Below, piece after piece: positions 16,512 through 25,219 of a DNA stretch of 64,000 nucleotides. Position 1 is the stretch's first letter; every line of letters starts with the position of its first letter. The notes beneath the pieces are model-generated. The model worked only from the letters and a program-made list of their open reading frames with translations, was not told the DNA's origin and did no database searches. A program made the translations under genes and the position numbers. Source of the DNA: Metabacillus halosaccharovorans (GTDB lineage Bacteria; Bacillota; Bacilli; Bacillales; Bacillaceae); assembly GCF_002019635.1 (NCBI RefSeq), contig NZ_KV917371.1, forward strand, positions 2,911,154 to 2,975,153, in the 5' to 3' direction.

Positions 16512-18968
16512 TTGAATGATGTCATGATTGTAAAAGGGGCAAAGGAAAATAATCTAAAGGATCTGTCCGTGTCTATTCCAAAAAACAAACTCATTGTTGT
16601 AACAGGTCCATCTGGTTCGGGTAAATCTACACTGGCGATGGATACGTTATTTAAGGAATGCCAGAGGCAGTATTTAGAATCTATGGGTCTGCAAGGGATC
16701 AATAAGCCAAAAGTTGATTCGATTAGCGGCCTTTCTCCGGCCATAAGCATTAACCAGCAAAATACAAATCGAAATCCCCGCTCAACGGTCGGCACTGTAA
16801 CAGATATGTATACAAGTTTGCGAATGGTTTTTGAAAAGCTTGGAAAGAGACAGTGTCCTGCTTGTCATCATGATGTTGATCCAACGTTCAATACAGAGGA
16901 TATTGAAAAGGAAGAAGGTAGTTTTAAGGAATACATTTTTTGTCCGAGCTGTCAGCACCGAATGGAAAAGTTAACACGTACCCATTTTTCCTACAATACG
17001 ACAGAAGGTGCTTGTTCAACTTGTAAAGGTCTTGGTGAGACGGTTGATGTTCATAAAGAATCTGTTTTTTACCATCATCTTTCGCTTGAAGAAGGAGCTG
17101 TTGATTTGTGGAAGGGACGGTATGCGGATTATCAAATTCCGGTTGTAAAAGCGGCCATGTCTTATTATGGTGTGCCGATTGAGGATGGACTTCCTATGCA
17201 GGAATATAATCCTGCACAAAAAGCCATTTTATATTACGGGGTTGAAAGTGAAGAAGTGAAGGGATACTTTCCTGATAAGAAGGCTCCAAAGACTGTAGAT
17301 AAAGGTAAATTTGAAGGTGTTTTAACTGGTATGTGGAGAAGGTTCACAGAAAAGTCCGGTTCATCTTCAGAGGCAGAGGAGTATTTTTATTCCCAAGTTT
17401 GTCCTGATTGTAATGGTGAACGGTTAAATGAAATAAGTAGAATTGTGACTGTAGAGAATATGACAATTCCAAAGCTGGTAAGTCATTCTTTGGAGGAAAT
17501 GCTTAAATGGGCGGATCAACTTGAGAAAGGGTTAGACAAAGTAAGCTATTTGCTTGTAGAAACTTTTTTACAAGATATGAAAACGAAACTTACCAGAATT
17601 ATAAAAATCGGTCTTGGCTATTTAACATTGGATCGTCAAATCATCACTCTATCCGGAGGAGAAACACAAAGGTTAAGATTATCTGCTCTTCTTGATTCAG
17701 CTTTAACGGGTGTGCTTTATATTATGGATGAGCCGACTGTTGGATTGCATCCAAAGGATACTTTAGGGCTGGTAAGTGTCCTTAAAGGGCTAAGAGATTT
17801 AGGGAATACCGTCTTACTCATCGAGCACGATGTAGATGTCATGAAAGAAGCAGATTACATTATTGATATCGGTCCAGGGGCAGGTAAATTAGGCGGAACA
17901 GTAGTTGGTCAAGGTACATTACAAGAACTGAAAGAGCAGGAAAGTTCTGTGACGGGAAGATACTTACGAGAAGAAGAAGAAAGGGATCATACATATCGGG
18001 AAGGTACTGGACAAGCAATATCTGTTCATCATGCAACAATTCATAATTTAAAAGACATAACTGTTACATTCCCTATCGGTTGTCTTACAGCTGTAACGGG
18101 TGTGTCTGGTTCAGGAAAATCATCACTTGTTTTTGATGTGTTGGCAAAAGGAAATGAAAAGATTCATGAAGGGTTTGATCGTGTAACAGGTCTTGACCAT
18201 TTTGATCAGATGATTATTGTTGGTCAGTCTCCACTCAGCAGGATGAAGCGATCTAATATTGCCACATATATTGATGTGTTTACACATATTCGAACGATTT
18301 TTTCTAAGGATAAAGCTGCAAAAGAAAAAGGGCTGACAGCAAAGCATTTCTCCTTTAATACTGTAGGCGGACGTTGTGAGAACTGTCAAGGATTGGGGTA
18401 TGTCACAACAAATATGCTGTTCTTTCCAGATTTAGAGGTTGTTTGTCCCGTATGTCAGGGTAAACGATTTCAGAAGGAAGTCTTGTCTATAAAATATAAT
18501 GATCACTCTGTAAACGATATACTAGAAAGTTCGATTGTGGATTGTTTAAGTATTTTTGAAAAAGAGAAAAAGGTCAAAGAAGTTCTCGAATTACTTGTTG
18601 AGATAGGTCTAGGCTATCTCAAAATGGGGCAGTCGTTAACAACCCTTTCAGGTGGAGAAGGTCAACGACTGAAATTAGCGAAGGAACTACTAAAGCAAGG
18701 AAACAAAAGCTCGTTATATTTATTAGACGAACCAACAACAGGATTACACCCAAATGATGTAACCCAATTACTAAAACTACTAAATCGACTCGTAGATGCG
18801 GGCCATACCGTCATAATGGTCGAGCACAACAGCCAAATGATCAAAGGCGCCGACTGGATCATTGACCTTGGACCAGAAGGAGGAGAAAAAGGCGGCCAAA
18901 TCACCGCACAAGGAACACCGGAATTCATCATAAAAAACTCCAACTCATACACAGGACAGTATTTGTAA
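16512..18968 (+). CDS. UvrA-like ABC ATPase (UvrA2 class)
   Basis: The 818-aa protein has the UvrA layout: two ABC domains each with Walker A (GPSGSGKST at 32-40; GVSGSGKSS about 533), signatures LSGGET and LSGGEG, MDEPTVGLHP and LDEPTTGLHP, plus zinc-binding CxxC pairs (CPAC, CPSC, CSTC, CPDC, CENC, CPVC). It is some 120-140 residues shorter than housekeeping UvrA, mainly in the UvrB-binding/insertion region, as in UvrA2 proteins found with drug resistance or producer clusters. Start TTG 16512 follows AAAGGAGG; the frame extends to 16455 but without a site. The divergent MerR regulator suggests inducible DNA-damage or drug tolerance; that role is inferred. Confidence 0.85.
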   Translation: MNDVMIVKGAKENNLKDLSVSIPKNKLIVVTGPSGSGKSTLAMDTLFKECQRQYLESMGLQGINKPKVDSISGLSPAISINQQNTNRNPRSTVGTVTDMYTSLRMVFEKLGKRQCPACHHDVDPTFNTEDIEKEEGSFKEYIFCPSCQHRMEKLTRTHFSYNTTEGACSTCKGLGETVDVHKESVFYHHLSLEEGAVDLWKGRYADYQIPVVKAAMSYYGVPIEDGLPMQEYNPAQKAILYYGVESEEVKGYFPDKKAPKTVDKGKFEGVLTGMWRRFTEKSGSSSEAEEYFYSQVCPDCNGERLNEISRIVTVENMTIPKLVSHSLEEMLKWADQLEKGLDKVSYLLVETFLQDMKTKLTRIIKIGLGYLTLDRQIITLSGGETQRLRLSALLDSALTGVLYIMDEPTVGLHPKDTLGLVSVLKGLRDLGNTVLLIEHDVDVMKEADYIIDIGPGAGKLGGTVVGQGTLQELKEQESSVTGRYLREEEERDHTYREGTGQAISVHHATIHNLKDITVTFPIGCLTAVTGVSGSGKSSLVFDVLAKGNEKIHEGFDRVTGLDHFDQMIIVGQSPLSRMKRSNIATYIDVFTHIRTIFSKDKAAKEKGLTAKHFSFNTVGGRCENCQGLGYVTTNMLFFPDLEVVCPVCQGKRFQKEVLSIKYNDHSVNDILESSIVDCLSIFEKEKKVKEVLELLVEIGLGYLKMGQSLTTLSGGEGQRLKLAKELLKQGNKSSLYLLDEPTTGLHPNDVTQLLKLLNRLVDAGHTVIMVEHNSQMIKGADWIIDLGPEGGEKGGQITAQGTPEFIIKNSNSYTGQYL

Positions 18969-19000
18969 AAGGGACAAGGGGACAGGTACCTTGTCCCTTT
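18968..19000 (+). terminator. Terminator of the UvrA-like gene built from a GGGACA repeat
   Basis: AAAGGGACAAGG / CCTTGTCCCTTT, 12 bp perfect, loop GGACAGGTA. It belongs to the same GGGACA-type repeat seen at 21751-21780 and 21844-21870. Confidence 0.75.
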
Positions 19001-19095
19001 AGCTATCTTGCTAGTTTGAGTATTATGAGGGTTTAATTAACAAGAAGCATCTGATAAAATTAATAAACTGCAATAATATATCAAGAAATTCACAT

Positions 19096-19258
19096 ACCTT
19101 TAATTCGCTGAATCTATTGTGAGCGGGGGAAACAAAGTTGATAGGTAGCAAATAAGCCTATCTTGGGGTGAGTCTTACTTAGTAAGAAGGGATACTCTCA
19201 ATTCCTAATCCGACAGCTAACCTCGTAAGCGTTATTTTATATTTCGAGAGAAAGGTCA
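19096..19258 (+). ncRNA. c-di-AMP riboswitch (ydaO/yuaA type)
   Basis: Conserved blocks in order: TTCGCTGAATC, GAGCGGGGGAAAC, TTGGGGTGAGTC, AAGGGATACTCTC and CCGACAGCTAACCTCGTAAG. These are the ydaO-yuaA aptamer landmarks. A terminator follows 12 nt later and a Ktr/Trk potassium transporter lies downstream, the classic target. High c-di-AMP is expected to stop transcription into the transporter gene. Confidence 0.9.
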
Positions 19259-19270
19259 AAGGTTTCGCCC

Positions 19271-19302
19271 AAAGACCATTCTATTTGTTATGGTCTTTTT
19301 TT
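19271..19302 (+). terminator. Riboswitch expression-platform terminator
   Basis: AAAGACCAT / ATGGTCTTT with loop TCTATTTGTT and nine T in all. A segment just upstream (GGTCAAAGG, 19254-19262) could pair with part of it to form the antiterminated state. Confidence 0.85.
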
Positions 19303-19427
19303 GTCCTTATTTAAATAAAGAAGCTATTTTGATGAGGGAGTACAGATTTATAAGCAAATATAAGGTATGCAACGTTTTGAAGGTAAAGAATTGTAGAAAT
19401 TTTAAGCAATAGAAGGGATAAGTAAAA

Positions 19428-20789
19428 ATGCTTAGTAAATCTAAGATGAAATTTAAGTTTGAAAATTTATCACCATCTCAATTAATCGTTTTATTTTATT
19501 TAATTGCAGTAGTGATATCAATAGCCTTACTGAGTTTACCAATAGCCTTAAAACCAGGAGTAGAATGGTCCTTTATAGATGTTGTTTTTACTGCAGTTAG
19601 TGCAATTAGTGTTACAGGATTAGCTGTTGTATCAACGCCAGATACTTTTAGCATACCAGGTATCATTATTCTTATGTTTATATTGCAATTTGGTGGAATT
19701 GGAATCATGACTTTAGGTACTTTTTTTTGGTTGCTGTTCGGGAAAAAAATAGGATTAAAAGAGAGACAGCTCATAAAAACAGATCAAAACCAATCAAATC
19801 TTGCAGGTTTAGTATTATTGATGAAAAATATTTTAGTCATCATTATCATCATTGAAATAATCGGAGGAGCAATATTAGGTACATATTTTTTGAACTATTA
19901 TCCTACTTGGCAAGAAGCGTATTTACAGGGTTTTTTTGCCTCAGTAAGCGCAACAACTAATGCAGGATTCGATATTACAGGAGAATCTCTCATACCGTTT
20001 GCGAACGACTATTTCGTTCAACTAATAAATATTATTTTACTAACACTAGGGGCGATTGGTTTTCCAGTTCTTATTGAAGTAAAAGAATTAATTAAAAAGA
20101 AAAAACCTTACAGATCTTCAAATTTTTCTTTATATACAAAGTTAACAACGATTACTTTTTTCTTATTAATGCTTTTTGGAACAATAGCTATTTTACTATT
20201 TGATGCTCATCACTTTTTTAAAGGGAAAACCTGGCATGAATCTTTCTTCTATGCTTTTTTTCAGTCTGCTACGACAAGAAATGGCGGCTTGGCTACAATG
20301 GATGTAAGTCAATTTTCTGAACCGACCCTTCTGGTCCTTTCTTTGTTAATGTTTGTCGGAGCTTCGCCTAGTTCGGTCGGAGGTGGGGTTCGAACGACTA
20401 CTTTTGCAATCAATTTATTATATATTTTCAATTTGGCTAGGGGAAATAAAGCGGTAAAGGTATTTAAACGGGAGATCCATCAAGATGACATTCTTAAATC
20501 GATGGCCATTATGAATACAGCCATATCTATTTGTTTTATTTCAGTAATCCTTTTAAAGGTTACAGAACCTTTTACAACATTGGAGATTATTTTCGAAGTA
20601 ACGTCTGCGTTCGGAACTACAGGTTTATCAATGGGCATAACACCTGAGTTAAGTACGATTGGGAAAATTATTATTATATTATTAATGTTTATAGGTCGTA
20701 TTGGTATTCTTTCTTTTATTTTCATCATTTCAAAAAATGGACATGAGCCAAATTATCACTACCCTAAAGAAAGAGTTATCATCGGTTAG
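19428..20789 (+). CDS. KtrB/TrkH-family potassium transporter subunit
   Basis: The 453-aa membrane protein has the four MPM repeats of the Trk/Ktr/HKT superfamily. Pore loops read TAVSAISVTGLAV (about 55), SVSATTNAGFD (about 172), QSATTRNGGL (about 277) and FEVTSAFGTTGLS (about 391), each with the conserved Gly of the selectivity filter. Eight to ten hydrophobic helices are visible. It moves K+ (with Na+ in Ktr systems) across the cytoplasmic membrane with a KtrA/C regulatory partner that is not encoded nearby. Length fits KtrB/KtrD. Start ATG 19428 follows AAGGGATAAG. Expression is controlled by the upstream c-di-AMP riboswitch. Confidence 0.9.
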   Translation: MLSKSKMKFKFENLSPSQLIVLFYLIAVVISIALLSLPIALKPGVEWSFIDVVFTAVSAISVTGLAVVSTPDTFSIPGIIILMFILQFGGIGIMTLGTFFWLLFGKKIGLKERQLIKTDQNQSNLAGLVLLMKNILVIIIIIEIIGGAILGTYFLNYYPTWQEAYLQGFFASVSATTNAGFDITGESLIPFANDYFVQLINIILLTLGAIGFPVLIEVKELIKKKKPYRSSNFSLYTKLTTITFFLLMLFGTIAILLFDAHHFFKGKTWHESFFYAFFQSATTRNGGLATMDVSQFSEPTLLVLSLLMFVGASPSSVGGGVRTTTFAINLLYIFNLARGNKAVKVFKREIHQDDILKSMAIMNTAISICFISVILLKVTEPFTTLEIIFEVTSAFGTTGLSMGITPELSTIGKIIIILLMFIGRIGILSFIFIISKNGHEPNYHYPKERVIIG

Positions 20790-20921
20790 TCTCTATATAT
20801 AAATGTAATCTATAGATTGACTGCAATATCATAAAAGTTCTTTTGCTAAAGTTGTTCTTTTTTACTAGATGAATACTATATAGGTTAATAGGAAACTTAA
20901 CGGACAAGTGGGGGAGGATCA

Positions 20922-21794
20922 ATGAGAAGTGAATCTGACATGATGAAGATGCTAATTAATTTTGCTGGAAATGATGAGAGAATCCGATTGGTCACTCTTG
21001 AAGGGTCACGAACCAACAAAAACATTCCGTCTGATGCATTCCAGGATTATGATATATCTTATTTTGTAACAGATATGGATTCGTTTAAAGAAGATGATGG
21101 ATGGCTTGATTTATTTGGAAAGCGGATTATGATGCAAAAACCGGAAGATATGGAGCTTTTTCCTCCAGAGCTGGGAAACTGGTTTTCCTATCTAATCCTT
21201 TTTGAAGATGGCAATAAATTGGACGTAACGCTTATTCCGATCAACGAAGTGGAAGATTACTTTTCTAGTAGTGATGGCCTGGTAGAAGTTCTTCTTGATA
21301 AAGATTCTCTTATTAAGGATGATGTGATTCCAAGTGACCGCAAATATTGGATAAAAGAGCCAACAGCAAGGGAATTTGATGATTGTTGTAATGAATTTTG
21401 GATGGTTTCAACATATGTAGTAAAAGGGTTAGCAAGAGGAGAAACCTTATTTGCCATTGACCATCTACATGAAATAGCAAGACCTAATTTATTGAGAATG
21501 ATGTCTTGGAAGATCGGCTCAGAACGAGGGTTCACCTTTAGCCTCGGGAAAAATTATAAATTCATCAATCATTATCTTCCAGAATATGACTGGGAAGCAC
21601 TGCTTTCAACTTATAACCAGAACAGCACCAAAAACATATGGAAAGCATTATTCACTTGCTATGATTTATTTAGAAATTACTCTAAAGAAGTGGCCGAAAC
21701 TCTCAGCTTTCCATATCCGGAATATGATGCAGCCATTACAAAATTTACACTGGGACATAGGGACAGGAACCTTGGTCCAGTAGATCAGGGGTAA
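20922..21794 (+). CDS. aadK: Aminoglycoside 6-adenylyltransferase (AadK type)
   Basis: The 290-aa protein is very close to B. subtilis AadK, which adenylylates streptomycin. Nucleotidyltransferase features are the GSR motif in LVTLEGSRTN (about 24-33), the DYDISYFV carboxylates (about 43-50) and LDVTLIP (about 101-107). Blocks such as MQKPEDMELFPPELGNWFSY and REFDDCCNEFWMV are AadK signatures. ATG 20922 follows GGGGGAGG. The last about 16 residues (after ITKFT) are translated from a GGGACA-type intergenic repeat and differ from AadK, so the native C-terminus has been replaced. The catalytic domain is intact. Confidence 0.88.
   Translation: MRSESDMMKMLINFAGNDERIRLVTLEGSRTNKNIPSDAFQDYDISYFVTDMDSFKEDDGWLDLFGKRIMMQKPEDMELFPPELGNWFSYLILFEDGNKLDVTLIPINEVEDYFSSSDGLVEVLLDKDSLIKDDVIPSDRKYWIKEPTAREFDDCCNEFWMVSTYVVKGLARGETLFAIDHLHEIARPNLLRMMSWKIGSERGFTFSLGKNYKFINHYLPEYDWEALLSTYNQNSTKNIWKALFTCYDLFRNYSKEVAETLSFPYPEYDAAITKFTLGHRDRNLGPVDQG
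21751..21780. repeat. GGGACA-type repeat inside the 3' end of aadK
   Basis: GGGACATAGGGACAGGAACC then TTGGTCC. It corresponds to the terminator repeat at 18971-18997 and supplies the last codons of aadK. Confidence 0.6.
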
Positions 21795-21843
21795 TGGTGT
21801 AAATGATATTAGGCTAGACAACTTGTGAAATGGCGGGGCGAGC

Positions 21844-21873
21844 GGGACAAGGGACCTGTCCCCACGTCCCTAT
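21844..21873. repeat. GGGACA-type repeat, probable terminator of the minus-strand gene
   Basis: GGGACAAGGGACCTGTCCCC then ACGTCCC. On the minus strand it reads GGGAC...GTCCC directly after the DUF3231 stop codon. A T-run is absent, so termination would be weak. Confidence 0.55.
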
Positions 21874-22880
21874 TTTTTAGATAATGTTTCCCGATCTTCA
21901 GCTAATGGGGGTTGTTCCAGCCATCCGTGTTTTATCAATAGTTCTGCACCATCTTCAGCGTATAGTCCAACTTCTGCCATAAGACGTGTGTATTCTATTG
22001 ATAAGTCTCTTCTTTGTGAGACGGATATAGCTGCTCCGTAATAGCCTATAGCGGCTGATATTAAAATGACAATATGATTTAGCATTAATTTATCGGAGTA
22101 GGGTGGAGTTGTGGAATTTGTTACTTCTGACACCCATGAAGCAGGCGATGCTAGCCCATCCTTCGTCAATGTATTACTAAGTATACTAAACTGTTTTTCA
22201 CATAGCTTTTTTCCTCTTTGGAAGTATTTCCTTACATCTTCTTTTTGACAAACTTGTCCAAATCCGACTTCTAACACGACCTTCACAATAATTTTTACCA
22301 TGTTGAAGCTAATACCGCTAATCTCAACAGCACTTAAAGGGCGTTTTTTACCAAGCCAGCCAGTTAAATAACGTTGGTTATTGACAAAATCGACTTCATT
22401 AGGAGTATTAATTCTTGGAGCTTTGCTATATAACCCTTTATTCAACATAACATTTGCAATTCGTTCATATAGCTCCATTGTTTCCTTATTACATTGGATA
22501 AAGTAGTTGATTTGGTCTGGACGGGAGGAAGTAGCTACTGCCCCGGCGTAACCTGTTAGACCAAGTAAGGTCATAACATGCATATAGCTTAACATAAAGG
22601 TGTCAGTAAATAAGGAAGGGGCATTCACATTAACATCTTCTTTTACTGAAAAACCTTTTGGGGTTGGGAAATTCTCTTTTTCAAAGGTCTCTGTGATTTT
22701 TGCAATATGGGATTCAGCAAGACTGCGGGCAAATTCAAGAATTTCCTTTACTTCTTCATCTTTTGCTTTTTCAATTGAATGAGTAAGAAAACAGATTGAT
22801 AAAGAATCATTTATATACTGAGTCCAAAGGTTTGCAATCTCTGATGAAGTAAGTTCAACATTATGGCTCATATTGTTCAC
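21870..22880 (-). CDS. DUF3231-family protein, second copy
   Basis: The 336-aa helical protein has the same two-unit layout and landmarks as the one at 13360: LTSSEIANLWTQYINDS, GWLGKKRPLSAVEI and LEQPPLAEDRETLSK. The two are clear paralogues but well diverged. GTG 22880 is chosen because GGAGG lies seven bases before it; an ATG at 22871 and an ATG at 22901 fit less well. No membrane segment or signal peptide. Function unknown; the family is common in spore-formers. Confidence 0.8.
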   Translation of the reverse strand: MNNMSHNVELTSSEIANLWTQYINDSLSICFLTHSIEKAKDEEVKEILEFARSLAESHIAKITETFEKENFPTPKGFSVKEDVNVNAPSLFTDTFMLSYMHVMTLLGLTGYAGAVATSSRPDQINYFIQCNKETMELYERIANVMLNKGLYSKAPRINTPNEVDFVNNQRYLTGWLGKKRPLSAVEISGISFNMVKIIVKVVLEVGFGQVCQKEDVRKYFQRGKKLCEKQFSILSNTLTKDGLASPASWVSEVTNSTTPPYSDKLMLNHIVILISAAIGYYGAAISVSQRRDLSIEYTRLMAEVGLYAEDGAELLIKHGWLEQPPLAEDRETLSKK

Positions 22881-23039
22881 CGAAAAACCTCCATTGATCA
22901 TGTCATCTAATCATATGTATTTGCTCAAATTATTTTTATAGTATTGATCAATGTCGGATTTTTATGATAAAGAGGGCTATCTGTCTCTGTGAAATTTCTT
23001 TTAAGCACCGTAGAAAGGCGCCAAAACACGCCAAGAAAA

Positions 23040-23345
23040 CTAAGTTTTTGGAGTAATGAAATAGATAATACTTGCAAATTTAATATGATAATTTAAATCA
23101 CCGATTGTTAATTGTAGATGGTCAATGGCTACTCCTGTTACTTTTCCATCTAATTGTTGGCCATGGATTGTGACAACTCTAATCTTTTTTCCCATTTGCA
23201 TGAGTAAATGCTCCATAAAAACGGGTTCAGTAGGGACATTGTATGTGGGAGAGAGTTGTTTCATCATGGCAGGAAAATGACTTGAATAAACGTATTTTCC
23301 TGGAGGTAACACGGAATTTTGGGTTCTATATGCATAACTTTGTAT
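23040..23345 (-). CDS. DUF2642/YuzF-type protein, probable ATA start
   Basis: The C-terminal half (KKIRVVTIHGQQLDGKVTGV, then DHLQLTIGDLNYHIKF and IIYF) is a DUF2642 small beta domain, Sm-like in pattern, found in spore-coat-associated proteins. The only strong ribosome binding site, AAAGGAGGG (23361-23353), is seven bases before an ATA codon (23345) that opens the frame I-Q-S-Y-A-Y-R-T-Q-N-S-V. The nearest standard start is GTG 23312, which has no site. Starting at ATA gives 101 aa. This could be a native non-standard start or a mutated ATG. Function unknown. Confidence 0.65.
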   Translation of the reverse strand: MQSYAYRTQNSVLPPGKYVYSSHFPAMMKQLSPTYNVPTEPVFMEHLLMQMGKKIRVVTIHGQQLDGKVTGVAIDHLQLTIGDLNYHIKFASIIYFITPKT

Positions 23346-23483
23346 TATTTTTCCCTCCTTTATTAATTGTAACGTATGAATGAAATGATCTATGTGTCAC
23401 CGTTTGAGTGATATCGAAACTTTTGTAAATCTTAACCGTATTTATATGTGTGCGTGTCTGATCTAGATAAAGGAGGAGAAGAA

Positions 23484-24752
23484 TTGGATTCAAGAATAAA
23501 AAAATTAATAGATCTTACGAAAAAGAAATTTGGATTGCAAAACTACTACTTACAAACACATGAGATATATAGAAGAGTCAACTTTTTCAGTGACACTGTT
23601 TATACATTATGTATGGAGTGGTTTCCAAATCATGAAACAGATGAAGAAGATGGCTCAAATCCAGACGGGACAGCAGTTATTGAAATAGATATACATACTC
23701 AGAAATTCACGAGTGCAATTTTTGTTAGTGGTAAAACATATGCACATAATGGGGTGTCGTTTGCGAATTTTACGAATAATGACATTATAAAATGGATTGA
23801 ACAGGAAACAGGATTGGTTTATGAGAAACAATTCAAATTGCGTAGGGAAGAAGAGAGAGAGCTTCTTTTTATGGAATGTATTGACGGTACAGCTGTTTCA
23901 CCTTCAGGATTTATTGAGGTTCATTATGATGAAGAGGGAAAGCTGACCTTCTTTTCAAACCATGGTCACTATCCTTCGAAAGAAATGGTTCTTGAAGAAA
24001 CTTATTCCCTAACCTTTGAAAAGATCGAACAGTTGGCAAAGGAGCAATTGCAGCTGCTTGAATATCCTTCAAATGAGCAGAAGCGTTTATTTCCTCTGTT
24101 TGCAGTTGAAGAAATTTATATTAGAAATGATCAAAGCTACACGATTCCCTTTGAAATGTTTGCGGATGTAAACTCATATCGGGAAATAAATCAAACGATT
24201 TTCTGGGATGAGCCCCTTAAACAAACGTTTGATCAAAAAGAATTGAATTGGAATGATGTGGTATCTGTAGAACAAGCATATGCAGCTGAGCCATCACCAG
24301 ATTCTTTTCCAATAACAATGGATGAAAAAGAGAAATGTATATTAGCAGTTAAAGACTTATTACGTCAGGAATATTCGAACGAATCTGGTATGTGGGTTCT
24401 AAAAACACTCCATCGGGAAAAAGGATATATCCATGCCATGTTAAGAGCGAAAAAACAAGACAAGCGTGTGTTTCAAAAAAAGTTAATGCTAATGATTGAT
24501 CCAGAAAGTTTTCAAGTAGTTAACTATATGGATAATAAATTCATGCTGGAACACTTCGATGAATTTCAAGCACCTGATAAGATTACAATCGAAAAAGAAG
24601 ATGCCTTTGAAAAATTGAAAGACTTGTTCGAACTAAAACCCTATTATGTCTATGATTTTGATAAAAAACGCTATGTTCTTTGTGGAAAAGTAGACTGTGA
24701 ATACAGTGTGAATGCATCAACCGAAGAAGTGATAATGTTAGATAATTTGTAG
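23484..24752 (+). CDS. Uncharacterised 422-aa protein, possibly YcdB/YcdC-like
   Basis: A soluble acidic protein with no signal peptide. Two similar halves can be sensed: each has a helical stretch followed by beta-strand text (EVHYDEEGKLTFFSNHGHYP near residue 150; KLMLMIDPESFQVVNYMDNK near 345), recalling the PepSY-like repeats of YcdB/YcdC proteins. That likeness is weak. Start TTG 23484 follows AAAGGAGG at seven bases; the frame runs back to 23448 without a site. It is followed 39 nt later by another unknown gene, so the pair may be co-transcribed. Confidence 0.65.
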   Translation: MDSRIKKLIDLTKKKFGLQNYYLQTHEIYRRVNFFSDTVYTLCMEWFPNHETDEEDGSNPDGTAVIEIDIHTQKFTSAIFVSGKTYAHNGVSFANFTNNDIIKWIEQETGLVYEKQFKLRREEERELLFMECIDGTAVSPSGFIEVHYDEEGKLTFFSNHGHYPSKEMVLEETYSLTFEKIEQLAKEQLQLLEYPSNEQKRLFPLFAVEEIYIRNDQSYTIPFEMFADVNSYREINQTIFWDEPLKQTFDQKELNWNDVVSVEQAYAAEPSPDSFPITMDEKEKCILAVKDLLRQEYSNESGMWVLKTLHREKGYIHAMLRAKKQDKRVFQKKLMLMIDPESFQVVNYMDNKFMLEHFDEFQAPDKITIEKEDAFEKLKDLFELKPYYVYDFDKKRYVLCGKVDCEYSVNASTEEVIMLDNL

Positions 24753-24791
24753 TAGCCGGTGCAAAACATTATAGAAGGAGATGAGATATAA

Positions 24792-25124
24792 ATGAGCTGG
24801 GAATTAAAAGGTACAAATGTTTTGCATATATATGCTCAAGGTGCATGGCATCAGGAAGCCTATATTGTTGGGAATAAAGAGGGGTTATTGGAGCTTCGAA
24901 ATGCAATAGATGAGGCGCTAAAATCAAAGGAAGCTGTTGCAAATGTATTCCCGACAGATGGAGAAGGCTATGATGCTTATGTGTTGTTAGTAGATGAAAA
25001 TGAGGAAGATAAGTTTCACTCTTTAAAACTTCCGTACACAGGGAAAAATATGAGGTTTGAAGTTAAATTTGATGATGAAGAAGTAAATATTCATCATCCG
25101 CATATCCTTGTTAAAAATACATAA
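24792..25124 (+). CDS. Uncharacterised 110-aa protein
   Basis: A small acidic soluble protein with alternating beta and helix patterns (TNVLHIYAQGAWHQEAYIVG, then a helix ELRNAIDEALKSKEAV). The ATG follows GAAGGAG at good spacing. It lies 39 nt behind the unknown gene at 23484. Composition and size are reminiscent of immunity-type or DUF proteins in Bacillus, but no toxin partner is present. No family assigned. Confidence 0.7.
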   Translation: MSWELKGTNVLHIYAQGAWHQEAYIVGNKEGLLELRNAIDEALKSKEAVANVFPTDGEGYDAYVLLVDENEEDKFHSLKLPYTGKNMRFEVKFDDEEVNIHHPHILVKNT

Positions 25125-25219
25125 GCCATCTCTACATAACCTTTAGTGAAGCAAGTAGCAAGATGACTAAATGCCCATAGGATATATGATAAAGGTTATG
25201 AGAAAAGGGGTGGCACACA

